A stretch of 64,000 nucleotides of DNA from Trifolium pratense (Eukaryota; Streptophyta; Magnoliopsida; Fabales; Fabaceae). This document shows positions 9,572 to 20,851 of this stretch, piece by piece (positions within the stretch are counted from its first letter, which is position 1; every line of letters starts with the position of its first letter). Made by a program: the position numbers and the translations under genes. The DNA is taken from NCBI RefSeq assembly GCF_020283565.1, contig NC_060059.1, positions 35,828,338 through 35,892,337 on the forward strand, read 5' to 3'. The notes beneath the pieces are model-generated. The model searched no databases and had not been told where the DNA came from. It worked only from the letters and a program-made list of their open reading frames with translations.

Positions 9572-12271
9572 CTAGGGTTTCTTAAGGAAAGCTAAGAGTT
9601 GGTCAAATTTGTCATTCAGCGATCCCACATTGGAAACTAGACCATCCACTTTGGATTCCAGGTTGAGGTGAGCTGTCCTTTGCCTTTCTAAACCTTCTTG
9701 TTGCTCCCTCAGAGCTTCTTGAAAAATCTGCAACTGATCAACAACCACAGGGGCTTGATCTTCAATCAAAGGTTCTTGTTCTTCAACCAAAGGTGCCTTG
9801 CCTTTATCAGATGATTCACCTTCCTCTGGATAATCGATCATCAGAACATCATCCTGATTCAGTACATCCAGTACATCCTCTTCTGGGGCATCCTCTTGAT
9901 GTGGCTCATTTGCCAACTGGGCAACTCTAGCAGCAGCTTCTTCCAGACGTTCCTTCTCAACCCGGTGAGCTTCAAGACTCTGAAAGAGCTTGGAATCAAT
10001 CCAGCAAACCTTGAAAGCAGATAAATGCTGTTCAGCAGCAGTAAGGGCTTCAAGCTTAGCACGCTCAGATTCTTCATGATTGAAAGACGTTAACCTCTTC
10101 AACTCAGCCCTAGCCAAACTGACCTTCATGAAGCTTATAACATCCAGATCTCTTCTTCCAACGACAGCCTTAATCTCTTCAGCAACATCATCCAAAGCAT
10201 TGCAAATCCTTGCCTTAATGCTTGACACTTCTAGGTCCATATCAGAAGGACATACTAAAAACCTGTCCTTTAACAGAGATAATCTAACCAAGTCATCATG
10301 AAACTGAGTGGATAGATTACTAAAAGGGTTAGATGATGAGGGTGAAGGATTGGGAATGGTAGAGAGGTTTGGTGTTTCAGTAGCAGGGTTGTCAATAATA
10401 ACAACTTCTGCCTCTGAAGGCTTGGGGGCACAAGTATGAATACGCTCAGGAGAAGCATGTTCAGCACTTGGGTTAGGATTGGGTTCAGGGGTTGATTCAG
10501 ATGATGAGATGTCAGAGGTTGATTCAGGATAAATGTGTTCAGGGGATGGTTCAGGAGATTTGTGGTCAGCTGTTGGTTCAGGAAATTGATGTGGAGAGGG
10601 TTGTTTTGTGGGAGAGGTTAGTTCAGTGATTGGAATATGTGATTTTGGTTCAGATGATGGAATGGCAGGTGTTTCTTTTTGTGATTGGGGTTGAGGTGAA
10701 AGTGGTTTAGGGGGTGATGAAGATTTCTGGGTGAAGGTTTGATTATTTAGAGGATCTGGACTAAGATGTTTCTCTAGTTCAGACAAAGGGTTGTCAGAGG
10801 TTGGAATATCAGAGGTTGGAAGTACAGTTCTGAGTGGTTTGGTGTAACCTATTCCAATCTCAGTTTCATTAAAGATGTACTTAGAAGACTTACCTTTACC
10901 TTTAGGAACAGGAACAGGTCTTCTACGAAGTCTTTCAGCCAGTGTCTCTTCATCAGACTCAGTCTCATCTTCAGATTCAGACTCTTCAGATGAACTGTCA
11001 ACTTCAACAACTGTAGGCTTTTTGGAAGCTCCTTCAGCAACCTTGGTTGCAGTTTCTTCATGCTTCTTCTTGGTTCTCTTTTCAGCATCAGCTTGCTCCA
11101 CCTTAATCCTTTTCTGAGCCAAGAGATCTGGCTTAGGTTGATCATCTTGAGAAACAGCCTTTCTCTTAGGTCTCCTTGTAGGATTATACAAATTTGCAGG
11201 AGCAGGAGGAATCATACTTCTATCAACAATGAATCCTTCTTTTCTGAGCACTTCCAAATAGTCCTGAATGATGTGCTCAGCATCAGCTTCTGAAATAATC
11301 GGATATCCATCCACATATAAACGATCTTCAAGACGAGCAGATAATTCTTGTGGAGGTGGAACTAGCTTTGTAGAAATAAGACGCATCTTGGTAAGGAAAC
11401 TGGCATGTAGAATTTCAGGCGAGAACTTCTTCTCCACAAGTTCTGGATGAAATTTCTTTAAGTTCTGAACAACATGACCTTGATGCAGAAGGTCTGATAG
11501 CAGCCTAGGATAAACAATAGTTGTTTTCCTCTGAGATTTGCTAGCAAAGATTGCTTCACATATCCTTTCAAAAAAGTAGTCTCCAAGATTCACCTTCTTT
11601 CCCGTCAGAAGGAAATACAACAGATGACGATGAGTCCAGGAGATTGTATCAGTCCCTCCAACTCTTGGACTGATAGCAGCTAAGATGATTTTGAAGAGAA
11701 CTCTACATTCATCAGTCAATCCTTTTACTTTCCCTTTCAAGGAGAAGTCTGTGCAGATGAGATGCAGAAGATCATCTCTGTATCTTGTATCCTTTTCAAA
11801 AACATCTAACTCTATCCCAGAGTTAGGCAGACCAAGCAGAGCATTAAAATGAATAGGCGAGAATGTCATGTTCATCCCACAGATATTAGACCTAATCTGT
11901 ACACCTGTATATTCCAGCAGACCCATTTCCTTCCTAGTTTTACCCTTCAGACTAGGATTCCTTTCTATTGCAGCAAGCTCTTCCTTCTTAGCTTCATGCT
12001 TATCAAACACCTTAGCTTTCATCCAGAATTTCTTCAGCAAATCTGGATAAATAGGACCATTAAGCATGTCGAAGTACTTATCCCATCCCTGAGTGATAAA
12101 GTACTTTTTAACGTCGAAACCATTAGCTTGTAGACCGTCGAAATCAACCATCTTTTCTGACAGAAACGTGAGTTCAGATTCTGGAAATTCCATCTCGTTC
12201 CCAACAATCTGAAGGTTCTTGAACATAAATGGTGGAATCTTAGTTGACGAAGAAGACGAAGGTCCGGCCAT
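9572..12271 (-). CDS. Env-like ORF of Sirevirus 1 (899 aa)
   Basis: An intact 899-residue ORF after pol, in the position of the Sirevirus env-like gene. It begins MAGPSSSSSTKIPPFMF. A globular N-terminal third follows, then a basic stretch (PTRRPKRK), a Ser/Glu acidic block (VVEVDSSSEESESEDE), a long Pro/Ser-rich region and a C-terminal Glu-rich coiled-coil-like part ending LLAFLKKP. I see no signal peptide, fusion peptide or clear membrane anchor, so 'env-like' is positional; a gag-like or host-interacting role is equally possible. A TATA-like atttaaataaa about 120-130 bp upstream is shared with copy 2. The homolog in Sirevirus 2 has a stop near its C-terminus. Confidence 0.85.
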   Translation of the reverse strand: MAGPSSSSSTKIPPFMFKNLQIVGNEMEFPESELTFLSEKMVDFDGLQANGFDVKKYFITQGWDKYFDMLNGPIYPDLLKKFWMKAKVFDKHEAKKEELAAIERNPSLKGKTRKEMGLLEYTGVQIRSNICGMNMTFSPIHFNALLGLPNSGIELDVFEKDTRYRDDLLHLICTDFSLKGKVKGLTDECRVLFKIILAAISPRVGGTDTISWTHRHLLYFLLTGKKVNLGDYFFERICEAIFASKSQRKTTIVYPRLLSDLLHQGHVVQNLKKFHPELVEKKFSPEILHASFLTKMRLISTKLVPPPQELSARLEDRLYVDGYPIISEADAEHIIQDYLEVLRKEGFIVDRSMIPPAPANLYNPTRRPKRKAVSQDDQPKPDLLAQKRIKVEQADAEKRTKKKHEETATKVAEGASKKPTVVEVDSSSEESESEDETESDEETLAERLRRRPVPVPKGKGKSSKYIFNETEIGIGYTKPLRTVLPTSDIPTSDNPLSELEKHLSPDPLNNQTFTQKSSSPPKPLSPQPQSQKETPAIPSSEPKSHIPITELTSPTKQPSPHQFPEPTADHKSPEPSPEHIYPESTSDISSSESTPEPNPNPSAEHASPERIHTCAPKPSEAEVVIIDNPATETPNLSTIPNPSPSSSNPFSNLSTQFHDDLVRLSLLKDRFLVCPSDMDLEVSSIKARICNALDDVAEEIKAVVGRRDLDVISFMKVSLARAELKRLTSFNHEESERAKLEALTAAEQHLSAFKVCWIDSKLFQSLEAHRVEKERLEEAAARVAQLANEPHQEDAPEEDVLDVLNQDDVLMIDYPEEGESSDKGKAPLVEEQEPLIEDQAPVVVDQLQIFQEALREQQEGLERQRTAHLNLESKVDGLVSNVGSLNDKFDQLLAFLKKP

Positions 12272-12730
12272 TGTTGGAGATTAGGGTAGGGTTTGGAAAC
12301 TAATGAGAGAGAAAGAAAGTTTGTTGGAGGTTTAGAGAGAAAATGAAAGTGTAGGTTGTGAGAGTGAGAAGTGTGCAAGTGTATTGTGTAAGTTTTATTT
12401 AAATGCACACAGTTAACACGAAAATAGCAAATTTGGGAAGTTACGCTAATTGACAGAAAGTTGAATACCAAAAATCATCATTAACCACCCACTACCTGAC
12501 ACACGTAGACCACGTGCAGAAATTTACTCGGTAACTGCTATTTTAATGGACAACTGTTCAGTAGTGAATACTAAACGTTTCCCACTTAAATAGTTCAGAG
12601 CCTCTGAGATATTTAAAATTCTCTATCAGAGTTAGGTACTTCAGAGCTTGTGTTTCAGATGATCTGAATCATAAGTTCTGATATACATAACCTCTTACAC
12701 TTTAAAAGCCAAAAAAAAAAAAAAAAAATT
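12272..12730 (-). promoter_or_regulatory. Pol/env-like intergenic leader of Sirevirus 1
   Basis: About 460 bp separate the end of pol from the env-like start. They hold (minus strand) a TATA-like atttaaataaa and then a pyrimidine-rich leader rich in cacttgcacac and ctctc, up to the ATG. The same arrangement is at 43975-44424. It looks like a plant pol II promoter with a 5' UTR, but a spliced subgenomic RNA is an alternative. Confidence 0.45.
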
Positions 12731-15700
12731 TCATTCAGAGATTGAAAACATGCTCAGATGTTTCTTTATAAAATCAAATCTTTCAACAGGTAAGGCTTTA
12801 GTAAATATGTCAGCCCATTGATTTTCAGTATCAACAAACTTAATATCTATAATGCCTCTCTGAACATAATCTCTGATAAAATGGTGTTTAATTTCAATAT
12901 GTTTGGCTCTAGAGTGTAGGATAGGATTTTTAGATAAATGAATGGCTGCAGTATTGTCACAATATAAAGGAATATTGTTACTGCTTACCTGATAATCTTC
13001 TAACTGATATTTTAACCAGAGTAGTTGTGTACAACACTTAGCTGCTGAAATGTATTCTGCTTCTGCTGTAGACAAAGCTATAGTAGTTTGTCTCTTACTA
13101 GCCCAAGAGATAAGGTTTTCACCAACAAATTGACAATTGCCACTTGTGGATTTTCTTTCAATTTTATCTCCAGCATAGTCAGCATCACAGAATCCATTTA
13201 GCACATAATCATTGGATTTCTTATAGAGAAGTCCAAGATTAGTTGTTCCTTTCAGATACCTAAAGATTCTCTTTACAGCAGTAAGATGAGATTCTCTAGG
13301 ATCTGACTGGAATCTTGCACATAAGCATACACTGAATAAAATATCTGGTCTAGAGGCTGTCAGATAGAGTAAGGAACCAATCATACCTCGGTAGACCTTT
13401 TGATCTACTTTTCCTTCATCATCTGACTTGCTCATGTTGGTAGTTGAATGCATAGGAGTGTTCATTATCTTGCAGTCATCTAGATTGAACTTCTTCAGAA
13501 GTTCCTTGGTATATTTTGATTGATGAACATAAGTTCCTTCCTTCTTCTGATTGATTTGAATTCCAAGAAAGAATTTCAATTCTCCCATCATGCTCATTTC
13601 AAATTCATCCTGCATTATCTTAGAAAAATTCTTGCACAAGGAAGCATTAGTTGAACCAAAGATAATATCATCAACATAAATTTGAATGATTAAAATGTCT
13701 TCTTTGGTTGTTTTTCTAAAGAGTGTGCAGTCAACCTTTCCTTTCTCAAATCCCTTTTCAAGAAGGAAATTACTGAGTCTATCGTACCAAGCTCTTGGAG
13801 CTTGTTTCAGACCATACAGTGATTTCTTCAATTTAAAAACATGTTCTGGGTTTGAGACATCTTCAAAACCAGGAGGTTGCTTAACATACACTTCTTCAGA
13901 AATAAAACCATTTAAGAAGGCACTTTTAACATCCATCTGATACAAGGTTATTCCATGATTAACAGCATAAGATAGAAGTAACCTGATTGCTTCAAGTCTA
14001 GCAACTGGTGCAAAGGTTTCAGTATAGTCAATCCCCTCTTGTTGACTATAACCTTGTGCAACCAATCTAGCCTTGTTTCTTACCACTTCACCTTGTTCAT
14101 TCAGCTTGTTTCTGAATACCCATTTTGTTCCAATAATGTTCTTGTGTGAAGGTTTGGGCACTAGAGTCCATACATCATTTCTTTGAAATTGATTCAGCTC
14201 TTCTTGCATTGCTACAATCCAAGCATCATCTTTCAGAGCTTCATCAATCTTTGAAGGTTCCATCATTGAGATAAGACCAACTAAAGATTCCTCATTTCTC
14301 AGTTGAGATCTTGTCTTTCTTGGACTATCCTTGTTGCCTAAGATCAGTTCCTCTGGTTGTGATGATTTGTATTTGAAGGTATTTCTTGGGGGCTCATCAT
14401 CTTCAGACTCATCAACAGCAGGTTCAGCAGTTGCTTCAGTTCTTTATTGTTCAGAGTCTGTAGGAACTGTTATGTTTAGAGGTTCTTCAGAAAATGGATG
14501 TTCTGAGTAGTTTGGAATATCTGAATATTGATCCTCTGATACCTGAAATCTAGATAAACCTTCCACAAGCTCTGACACTTGGTCAGGCTCTTTGTCATCA
14601 AATTTGACATGCATAGTTTCTTCCACAGTATGTGTTTCAGAAATATACAGTCTGTATGCTTTTGAGCGTTCAGAGTATCCTATAAAAATACCCTTATAAC
14701 CTCTAGCATCAAATTTCTTTAGATGGACTTTGTTATTTAAGATGTAACACGTACATCCAAACTGATGAAAATAAGAAATATCAGGTTTTCTTCCTTTGAA
14801 CAATTCATAAGCAGTTTTGTTCAACTTAGATCTGATATAGATTCTATTTTGAACATAACATGCTGTGTTTACAGCTTCTGCCCATAAAAACTTTGCTACA
14901 TTTGTTTCATGCATCATGGTTCTGGCCATTTCTTGCAGAGTTCTATTCTTCCTTTCTACAACCCCATTTTGTTGAGGAGTTCTAGGAGAAGAGAATTCAT
15001 GCAAGATGCCATATTTTTCACAAAAGTTTTCAAAAGGTTCATTTTCAAATTCTCCACCATGATCACTTCTAACTTTTAGAATAGTGTAGCCTTTTTCATT
15101 TTGAATTTGTTTGCAGAAGATGCTAAACTCATCATAAGCTTCATCTTTTGTTCTTAAGAATTTTACCCAAGTCCATCTACTGTAATCATCAACAATTACT
15201 AATCCATACTTCTTTCCATTGATAGAGGCAGTGTGAACTGGCCCAAAAAGATCAATGTGAAGAAGTTCCAATGGTCTTGAGGTAGAAACAATGTTTTTAG
15301 GTTTAAAAGAAGATTTTGTAATTTTTCCTTTTTGACAAGAACCACAAAGTGTGTTTGAGTGATATTTGATTTTTGGTAAACCTCTGACAAGGTCAAGCTT
15401 ACTAAGCTTAGAGATTAACCTCCAGTTAGCATGGCCTAACCTCTTATGCCAGATCCATTTTTCTTCACTCAAGGTCAAAAGACACAACACTTTTTGTTCA
15501 TTCAAATCAGAAAGATTAATTTTATAAACATTGTTCTTTCTCAGACCTTTGAATATAATGGAGTTATCAGATTGTTTAGATACAGTACATGATTCCTTAT
15601 TAAAGACAACTACATAACTATTGTCGCAAAATTGACTTATGCTCAATAAGTTATGTTTGAGTCCATCTACTAACCAAACATCATTAATAGATAGGGAAGA

Positions 15701-15889
15701 ATTACCTACTGTACCTGTACCTATTATCTTTCCTTTTTGATTGCCTCCAAAGCCAACAGATCCTCCTTCTTTCATAGTCAGCTTAGAAAATAGTTGTTTG
15801 TCACCAGTCATATGCCTTGAACATCCACTATCCAGATACCATGAGTGTTTCATGATACTTCTTTGAGTGGCAGGCTGTATGAGAAACAA
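12731..15889 (-). pseudogene. pol: Sirevirus 1 pol (PR-IN-RT-RNase H), one in-frame stop
   Basis: The frame is open from just after the gag stop, with a non-ATG first codon (TTG at 15889), to a TAA at 14444-14446. It then resumes in the same frame to 12731. Domains: protease with [10 protein letters not shown]; zinc-binding HKRLGHANW ... CGSC; integrase core with [18 protein letters not shown] and [13 protein letters not shown] with [24 protein letters not shown] and the catalytic YVDDIIFGS; RNase H with [11 protein letters not shown] and CDNTAAI. The stop lies in the acidic linker between integrase and RT and disables full-length Pol. The frame is -1 relative to gag. Confidence 0.9.
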
Positions 15890-15891
15890 CT

Positions 15892-18294
15892 TTAATCATT
15901 GCGATAGAACTCTTCATCAAGGTTAATGATAAAGTCATCCCAGTATTCTTCCTCTTCATTTTTCAAGTTCTGATTGTTAACTTGAGAACTTGTCAACCAT
16001 TTGTCTAGGACATAAGCCCTTCTTCCTTTGCATAGGACTTGTTTCCATACTTTAGGTAGGACATATCCTTTCCTAGTTGGTAAATCTGAATGATACATTA
16101 TTTCAGCTTTTGGTACCCATCTTCTGGGTCCACGCTTGTTAGTCCACAAATGCTTACTATGTTGTTTAGTGTTAGAGAAAGATCTTGGTTTGGAATAATA
16201 ACCTTTTTGAAATCTTTTCTTTGTTTGAAATCTGTTATTGTTCCAAGATTTGGATTGTTTATGATTCCAGGGTTTGTATTTATCATCAATCCCATGTTCT
16301 GATTGATTATATCTACTGACTCTAGAATCATAAATAATCTGAGTCTTGTACTTCATCTGAGATTTGAAGTTTGAATTTTTTCTTTTAAAAACTTCTGATC
16401 TTTTAGATTGACTAGCTTCAGGTACTGAAGTTCCTTTGGATCCAGAATTTGAAGTCTCAGATGTTGAAGCTTTCAGAACTTCTGAACTGATGTTCTCAGG
16501 TTCTGAACAACTTCTATCTTCTGAACTTTTCTTTCCAGATCCTGAGGAACTAGGTTCCTCTGAGCTGCCAGCTTCTAAATCACTCAGATCATCATTGTTA
16601 TTTTCAACAATACCAGGATTCTTTCCCTCTTCACTTGGTGGAACAACATAATAAACCCAAGATTTTCCAACCTTTTTGGCAAAGGTCTTCAGCTTTGAAT
16701 ATGTTCTACCATATTCATAGCCGAGTCCTTCTCCTCTATGTCTCAAAACATTATAAATTCTATTAGCAGCTTTGCTCTTCCCAAGGTTGAGATGCACAAA
16801 CTGTTGAAGAGCTATTTCCTGCTCATCAATAGGTTTGTGACAAACAGCACAACCCTTTTCAAAGTCATTTACTCTATTCAGAGTTTCTTGATATAGACCT
16901 TGAAAATGTTCTGCTTGTTCAGTCAGAGTGTTAAGCTTTTCTTGTAAAACTTTTTGTTTACTTAACACTCTGAGATGTTTCTCAATGACCTTGTTAAGTG
17001 CAGTTATAAGTTGAGATTTAGAGCAGTCAGAAAATACCTCATCAGTTACTTCTGAATCTGATTCTGATTCATCGTCTGAGTCTGCATCTGAGTCAGTTGA
17101 AGCCATCAGGGCTAGATTTGCCTCTTCTTCTTCCTCAACTTCTTCATCAGATGATAGCTCTTCAAAGGTAGCCATCAGACTCTTTCTCAATTTACTCTTG
17201 AATTGTTGCTTCTTTGAGCTGTATCTTTTGCTTTTGTCTTTAGCAGACATTTCTGGACAATCAGCAATAAAGTGTCCTGGCTTCTTACAGTTGAAGCAGT
17301 TCTTCTGATCATCCTTTTTGCTGACAAAATTTCTGGAGCTGTTACCTCTGAAATTTCTTTTGTTAAATCTGTTCCATTGCTGAAACTTGGTGAATAAAGC
17401 AAACTCATCCTCATTCATCTCATCCTCTTGACCATCAGCAGAAGATTCTTCTTCAATATCAAGAAGCTGAGTCTTAAGAGCCTTAGAAGTAGTCCTAGTT
17501 GACTGTAAAGCCACTGACTTGGACTTCTTCTTAGTTTCTGAGTCAGCATCCAGAACCATCTCATGGCTTCTGAGATTGCTTATCAGAGCTTCAAGACTCA
17601 GAGTCTTGAGATTTTGAGCTTCCTCTATTGCAGTGACCTTGGGTCTCCAAGCAATAGGAAGACTTCTCAGAATTTTCTGAACATGGTCATAGGTGGAATA
17701 ACTTCTCTTAAGAGCTTTAAGACCAGATACAAGGATTTGAAACCTTGTAAACATAGTCTCAATGTTTTCATCTTGTTGCATAGTGAATAGTTCATATTGC
17801 CTTATCAAAAGACTAGCTTTAGCCTCTTGAACCTTTTCATTACCATCATAGGTAGCACACATAGAATCAAAGATAGATTTAGCAGTAGACTTGTTCTCTA
17901 TTCTGACATAATCCTCATGTCTAATAGCACCAACAACAATGTCCTTTACTCTATGATGCTTAGTGTAGGTTTTTAAGTTAGCTGGTGTGAGTAACTTTCT
18001 ATGCTCAATGGACAACCTTCCATGTTCATTTAAGTTTTCAAAAGTTACTCCCAGCTCAACCAAATCCCACAACTCATGATCAATAGCAGTAATATTGCTA
18101 TACAGTCTTTCCTTCCACCACTCAAATAATGATGCATCACCATTGAATATAGGGGCTTTCCTATTGCCACTATGTTCATGTGATTCATTACTTAAGTAGT
18201 CAAAACCAAAAGCATTTCTAGGACCACCACCAGCACCACTGGCCTCACCGGCTTCACCGGTTGTTCTAGTGCTACTATCGTCTCCTCCAGACAT
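15892..18294 (-). CDS. gag: Sirevirus 1 gag (800 aa, intact)
   Basis: 800 residues from ATG 18294. The N-terminal capsid-type UBN2 region includes IFNGDASLFEWWKERLYSNI. A CCHC zinc knuckle (CFNCKKPGHFIADC) sits near residue 335. An acidic block, a coiled coil and a second Cys/His-like patch (CAVCHKP) follow. The long C-terminal extension after the knuckle is a feature of Sirevirus Gag proteins. Gag forms the cytoplasmic particle that packages element RNA. The stop TAA overlaps the opening of the pol frame by one base. The gag of copy 2 is broken, so this one could act in trans. Confidence 0.9.
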   Translation of the reverse strand: MSGGDDSSTRTTGEAGEASGAGGGPRNAFGFDYLSNESHEHSGNRKAPIFNGDASLFEWWKERLYSNITAIDHELWDLVELGVTFENLNEHGRLSIEHRKLLTPANLKTYTKHHRVKDIVVGAIRHEDYVRIENKSTAKSIFDSMCATYDGNEKVQEAKASLLIRQYELFTMQQDENIETMFTRFQILVSGLKALKRSYSTYDHVQKILRSLPIAWRPKVTAIEEAQNLKTLSLEALISNLRSHEMVLDADSETKKKSKSVALQSTRTTSKALKTQLLDIEEESSADGQEDEMNEDEFALFTKFQQWNRFNKRNFRGNSSRNFVSKKDDQKNCFNCKKPGHFIADCPEMSAKDKSKRYSSKKQQFKSKLRKSLMATFEELSSDEEVEEEEEANLALMASTDSDADSDDESESDSEVTDEVFSDCSKSQLITALNKVIEKHLRVLSKQKVLQEKLNTLTEQAEHFQGLYQETLNRVNDFEKGCAVCHKPIDEQEIALQQFVHLNLGKSKAANRIYNVLRHRGEGLGYEYGRTYSKLKTFAKKVGKSWVYYVVPPSEEGKNPGIVENNNDDLSDLEAGSSEEPSSSGSGKKSSEDRSCSEPENISSEVLKASTSETSNSGSKGTSVPEASQSKRSEVFKRKNSNFKSQMKYKTQIIYDSRVSRYNQSEHGIDDKYKPWNHKQSKSWNNNRFQTKKRFQKGYYSKPRSFSNTKQHSKHLWTNKRGPRRWVPKAEIMYHSDLPTRKGYVLPKVWKQVLCKGRRAYVLDKWLTSSQVNNQNLKNEEEEYWDDFIINLDEEFYRND

Positions 18295-18349
18295 AGTGTT
18301 CTCACAAGATCTTTACTGTCTCACTGTTAAGTGAAAGTAACAGACCAGA

Positions 18350-18364
18350 GCTCTAGATACCAAT
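18350..18364 (-). promoter_or_regulatory. Primer binding site (initiator Met tRNA type, with an extra base)
   Basis: Read on the minus strand next to the 5' LTR, the site is TTGGTATCTAGAGC. The initiator-Met-type site in Sirevirus 2 is TTGGTATCAGAGC. An extra T splits the match after seven bases. Confidence 0.75.
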
Positions 18365-19456
18365 TGAAGGTGTGAAAACACAAGAAGGGGGGGTTGAATT
18401 GTGTTTTAGTCAAGTTTAAAACTTTTTCAAGTTCTTAACTTAACTACAACGGCAGCGGATAAATAACACAAAAAACAAGTTAAGAGAGAGAGAGAGATCA
18501 CACAAGCAATTTATATTGGTTCCTCTTACAAAACGAGAGTAGTCCAGTCCCCTTGCACTTCCAAGGGATTTCACTATAATCACACAAGATTACACCTGCT
18601 CAAGCACACAAGCAAGAGACTTCTCAACAATGCTCAAGCACACAAGCTTAAGACTTCACACTTAAGCACACAAGCTTAAGTTTCCTCAAGTAATAGTAAA
18701 GTATATGAAAATATACAAAATGCTCTTAGATGAACCTAAAGAGAGCAAATACAAATAGTACAGAGTATTTGACTAAAGTGCAAAAACACTTGATAAGAGG
18801 TTCAGAGCTTGTATACACAGAATTCAGAGTTTGTTCAGCGCACGTTAATTCCTTAATAATTGTTGTTAATAATGCAGCTGATCCTTCTAGTATATATACC
18901 ACCAGAAAAGAGTCGTTGCAAAAAGAACCGTTGGAGTTAATAATCTTTTGTCTTCAAGCAGTCTGTCTTGATGCAGTTTGTTTGTATCTAAACTGAGTAA
19001 GAGTTTCAGATACTTTGACTACTGCAGAGTGGACTTTCCTTATTCAGCTAACAAGTCTGAAGACCCACGTTCTCAAGTTAGGACAGACAAAACGAGAGTA
19101 GCTGAACTGATCAGGCTTGAAAGGTCCTTTTCTTCATTGGTAGAAGAGTTGACTTGCAAAGGGAATCTTCACAGATATCAAAAAGATCTTCAGAGGTTGA
19201 TGAGACTTTAGTCACTCAAGAAGTTCTGAAGACTTCATCCTCTGAAGGTTGTAACTTCTGAAGTCCAACATCTTCTGAGCGCTTGTGAACTTCTGAATTC
19301 ACATCCTCTGAGCTTTACTCAGAGCTTATCTGATGCTTATATCTGCGCACTTAAAATAAATTTTTAGTCCTTCCAATTGTTTATTAATACTTTGTTATCA
19401 TCAAAACCTTTATAGATTTTAGGGGCAAACATTTTTAAATCAATTTTGTTCCAACA
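18365..19456 (-). repeat. 5' LTR of Sirevirus 1
   Basis: 1092 bp with TG/CA ends. It carries the presumed promoter; the TATA-like tatatata lies in ggtatatatactag at about 18888-18901 (minus strand). It is followed by the target duplication gtccc. Confidence 0.95.
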
Positions 19457-19470
19457 GTCCCGCCAATAAC
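19457..19470. mobile_element. Middle fragment of the interrupted MITE
   Basis: gtccc (Sirevirus target duplication) followed by gccaataac, matching the interior of the MITE at 3396-3723. The hAT-like insert begins at 19471. Confidence 0.55.
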
Positions 19471-20190
19471 ACTATGTTGCCCGTGTGCGGGTACGGTACT
19501 GGTATCCGGTACGGGTACCGGTACGAGGTACGTCATTTTTGAAAAACTAAATTACGGGTACGTCCTTATAATTTTTTTAAAATATAATTATATATATTAA
19601 ATAATAGAATTATATCGTTAAAACAAATAATTAAACATAAAAATATGACATCACACTTTAAAAGTAATTTAAATTGTTCGAAACATCAAAATATGAAATT
19701 AAAAAGCAATTAGCTCAAAAAGAGTTAATGATTTCCCTCTTTATCATCACTAAAAAGAGCGACCTCAAGTTAGGTTCAACGCGAGAAAGACTAGCAATTT
19801 CAAGAATATCAACTATATATTAAATAAATTTCATGCATCTCTACGAATATCCCACATTTTTGTTGCACTTTCATTATAAGTATTACTATTTTTCTTTCTC
19901 TAGAGAAGACGAAGATTGCTATGAATAAAAACTAGATAGTTGATACTTTGTTATTGTTTTTTTAGTAGTAGTTACTACTTTAATATTATAAACAAATAAA
20001 AAACTTAAATCTTCCTATAAAAAATACTAATAAAAGAAAAAAAGGAGAAGAAAAAAAATTGTGTTTTTTTTTGGATTGATGTACCACGCGCGTACCACAG
20101 GTGTACCACACGCGTACCCATTGCAAAAAAACAAAAAAAAAGCTAGGTACGACGTCGGTCTGTCCAAAATGGAGTACCCATGCAACATAA
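19471..20190. mobile_element. Non-autonomous hAT-like element with 8-bp duplication
   Basis: The 8-bp duplication ccaataac lies at 19463-19470 and 20191-20198. The ends are imperfect inverted repeats (actatgttgc on the left; gcaacataa on the right). Subterminal regions are rich in gtacgggtac/ggtacc motifs. There is no transposase ORF. The 8-bp duplication fits the hAT superfamily. It sits inside the MITE fragment that Sirevirus 1 also interrupts. Confidence 0.6.
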
Positions 20191-20235
20191 CCAATAACTT
20201 TACATCATTATAAATGGGTCTCACAAAAAATCATA
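20191..20235. mobile_element. Right remnant of the interrupted MITE
   Basis: Sequence around ttacatcattataaatgggt resumes the MITE homology (compare catcattttaaatgggtccc in the copy at 3396-3723) and fades after about 20235. A tandem copy of gacaattccatcgccacgt follows at about 20249-20289. Confidence 0.5.
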
Positions 20236-20322
20236 TAGGTATGCCTCCGACAATTCCATCGCCACGTGACAATTCCATCGCCACGTGACCTGTTCAACAT
20301 AATCACCATGTTCATTCTCATC

Positions 20323-20363
<41 letters not shown>

Positions 20364-20364
20364 A
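20323..20364. repeat. (tcta)n microsatellite
   Basis: About ten perfect tandem tetranucleotides. Confidence 0.95.
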
Positions 20365-20554
20365 TTGTGATTCGTTCTCATGCATAATTCACTACAATAT
20401 TTACGCTTTTAGACAACAGTTCAAAATTGTTAACCTTGCAGGAAAAACTACCACTAGATACAAGACAAACAAAATAACTTCCAATTTACATAGCTTGATG
20501 TGTTGCTTCACGTTAATGCTCCAATACTGCTTGTCCTCATGTTGATAATTGATA

Positions 20555-20849
20555 CTCCCTCCGGTCCTTATTATAAGTAACACTTTGAAAAAATCACACA
20601 GACCAATGAAGCACATTTAACATAGTTATTTTCATTTAATACTCTTATAAATTTTAATTTATTCCATGTATACCCTTATTTAATTACTCTTTATTCAACT
20701 AACTTACTTATTTTTAAATTCTCTCTCATAATAAATAAGGGCATAAGTGAAATTGAACATTTAAAACATTTGAAAATTGGTCAAAGTTTCTTATAAAAAG
20801 GACCAAATTTTTTGCCCTAAGTGTTCCTTATAAAAGGGACCGGAGGGAG
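20555..20849. mobile_element. Mariner/Stowaway-type MITE
   Basis: The inverted ends ctccctccggtccttattat and ataaaagggaccggagggag are flanked by TA on both sides. It is 295 bp with no coding capacity. Confidence 0.85.
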
Positions 20850-20851
20850 TA

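Larger units (their letters stand above)
7431..19456 (-). mobile_element. Complete Sirevirus-type Ty1/copia retrotransposon 1
   Basis: A 12-kb element on the minus strand. LTRs of 1092 bp (7431-8522 and 18365-19456) start TG and end CA, and the 5-bp duplication gtccc lies at 7426-7430 and 19457-19461. Order on the minus strand: 5' LTR, initiator-Met-type primer site, gag, protease-integrase-RT-RNase H, env-like ORF, a region with an antisense ORF, purine tract (AAAAAGGGGGAGAT) and 3' LTR. This order, with an env-like ORF after pol, is that of the Sirevirus (SIRE/Maximus) lineage. By eye the LTRs differ at only about three positions, so the insertion is recent. Pol has one in-frame stop. Confidence 0.95.

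Noticed and set aside
9572..12271. True viral envelope glycoprotein
   Set aside because: No signal peptide, fusion peptide, Cys pattern or membrane anchor is visible; only the position fits an env gene, so it is called env-like.
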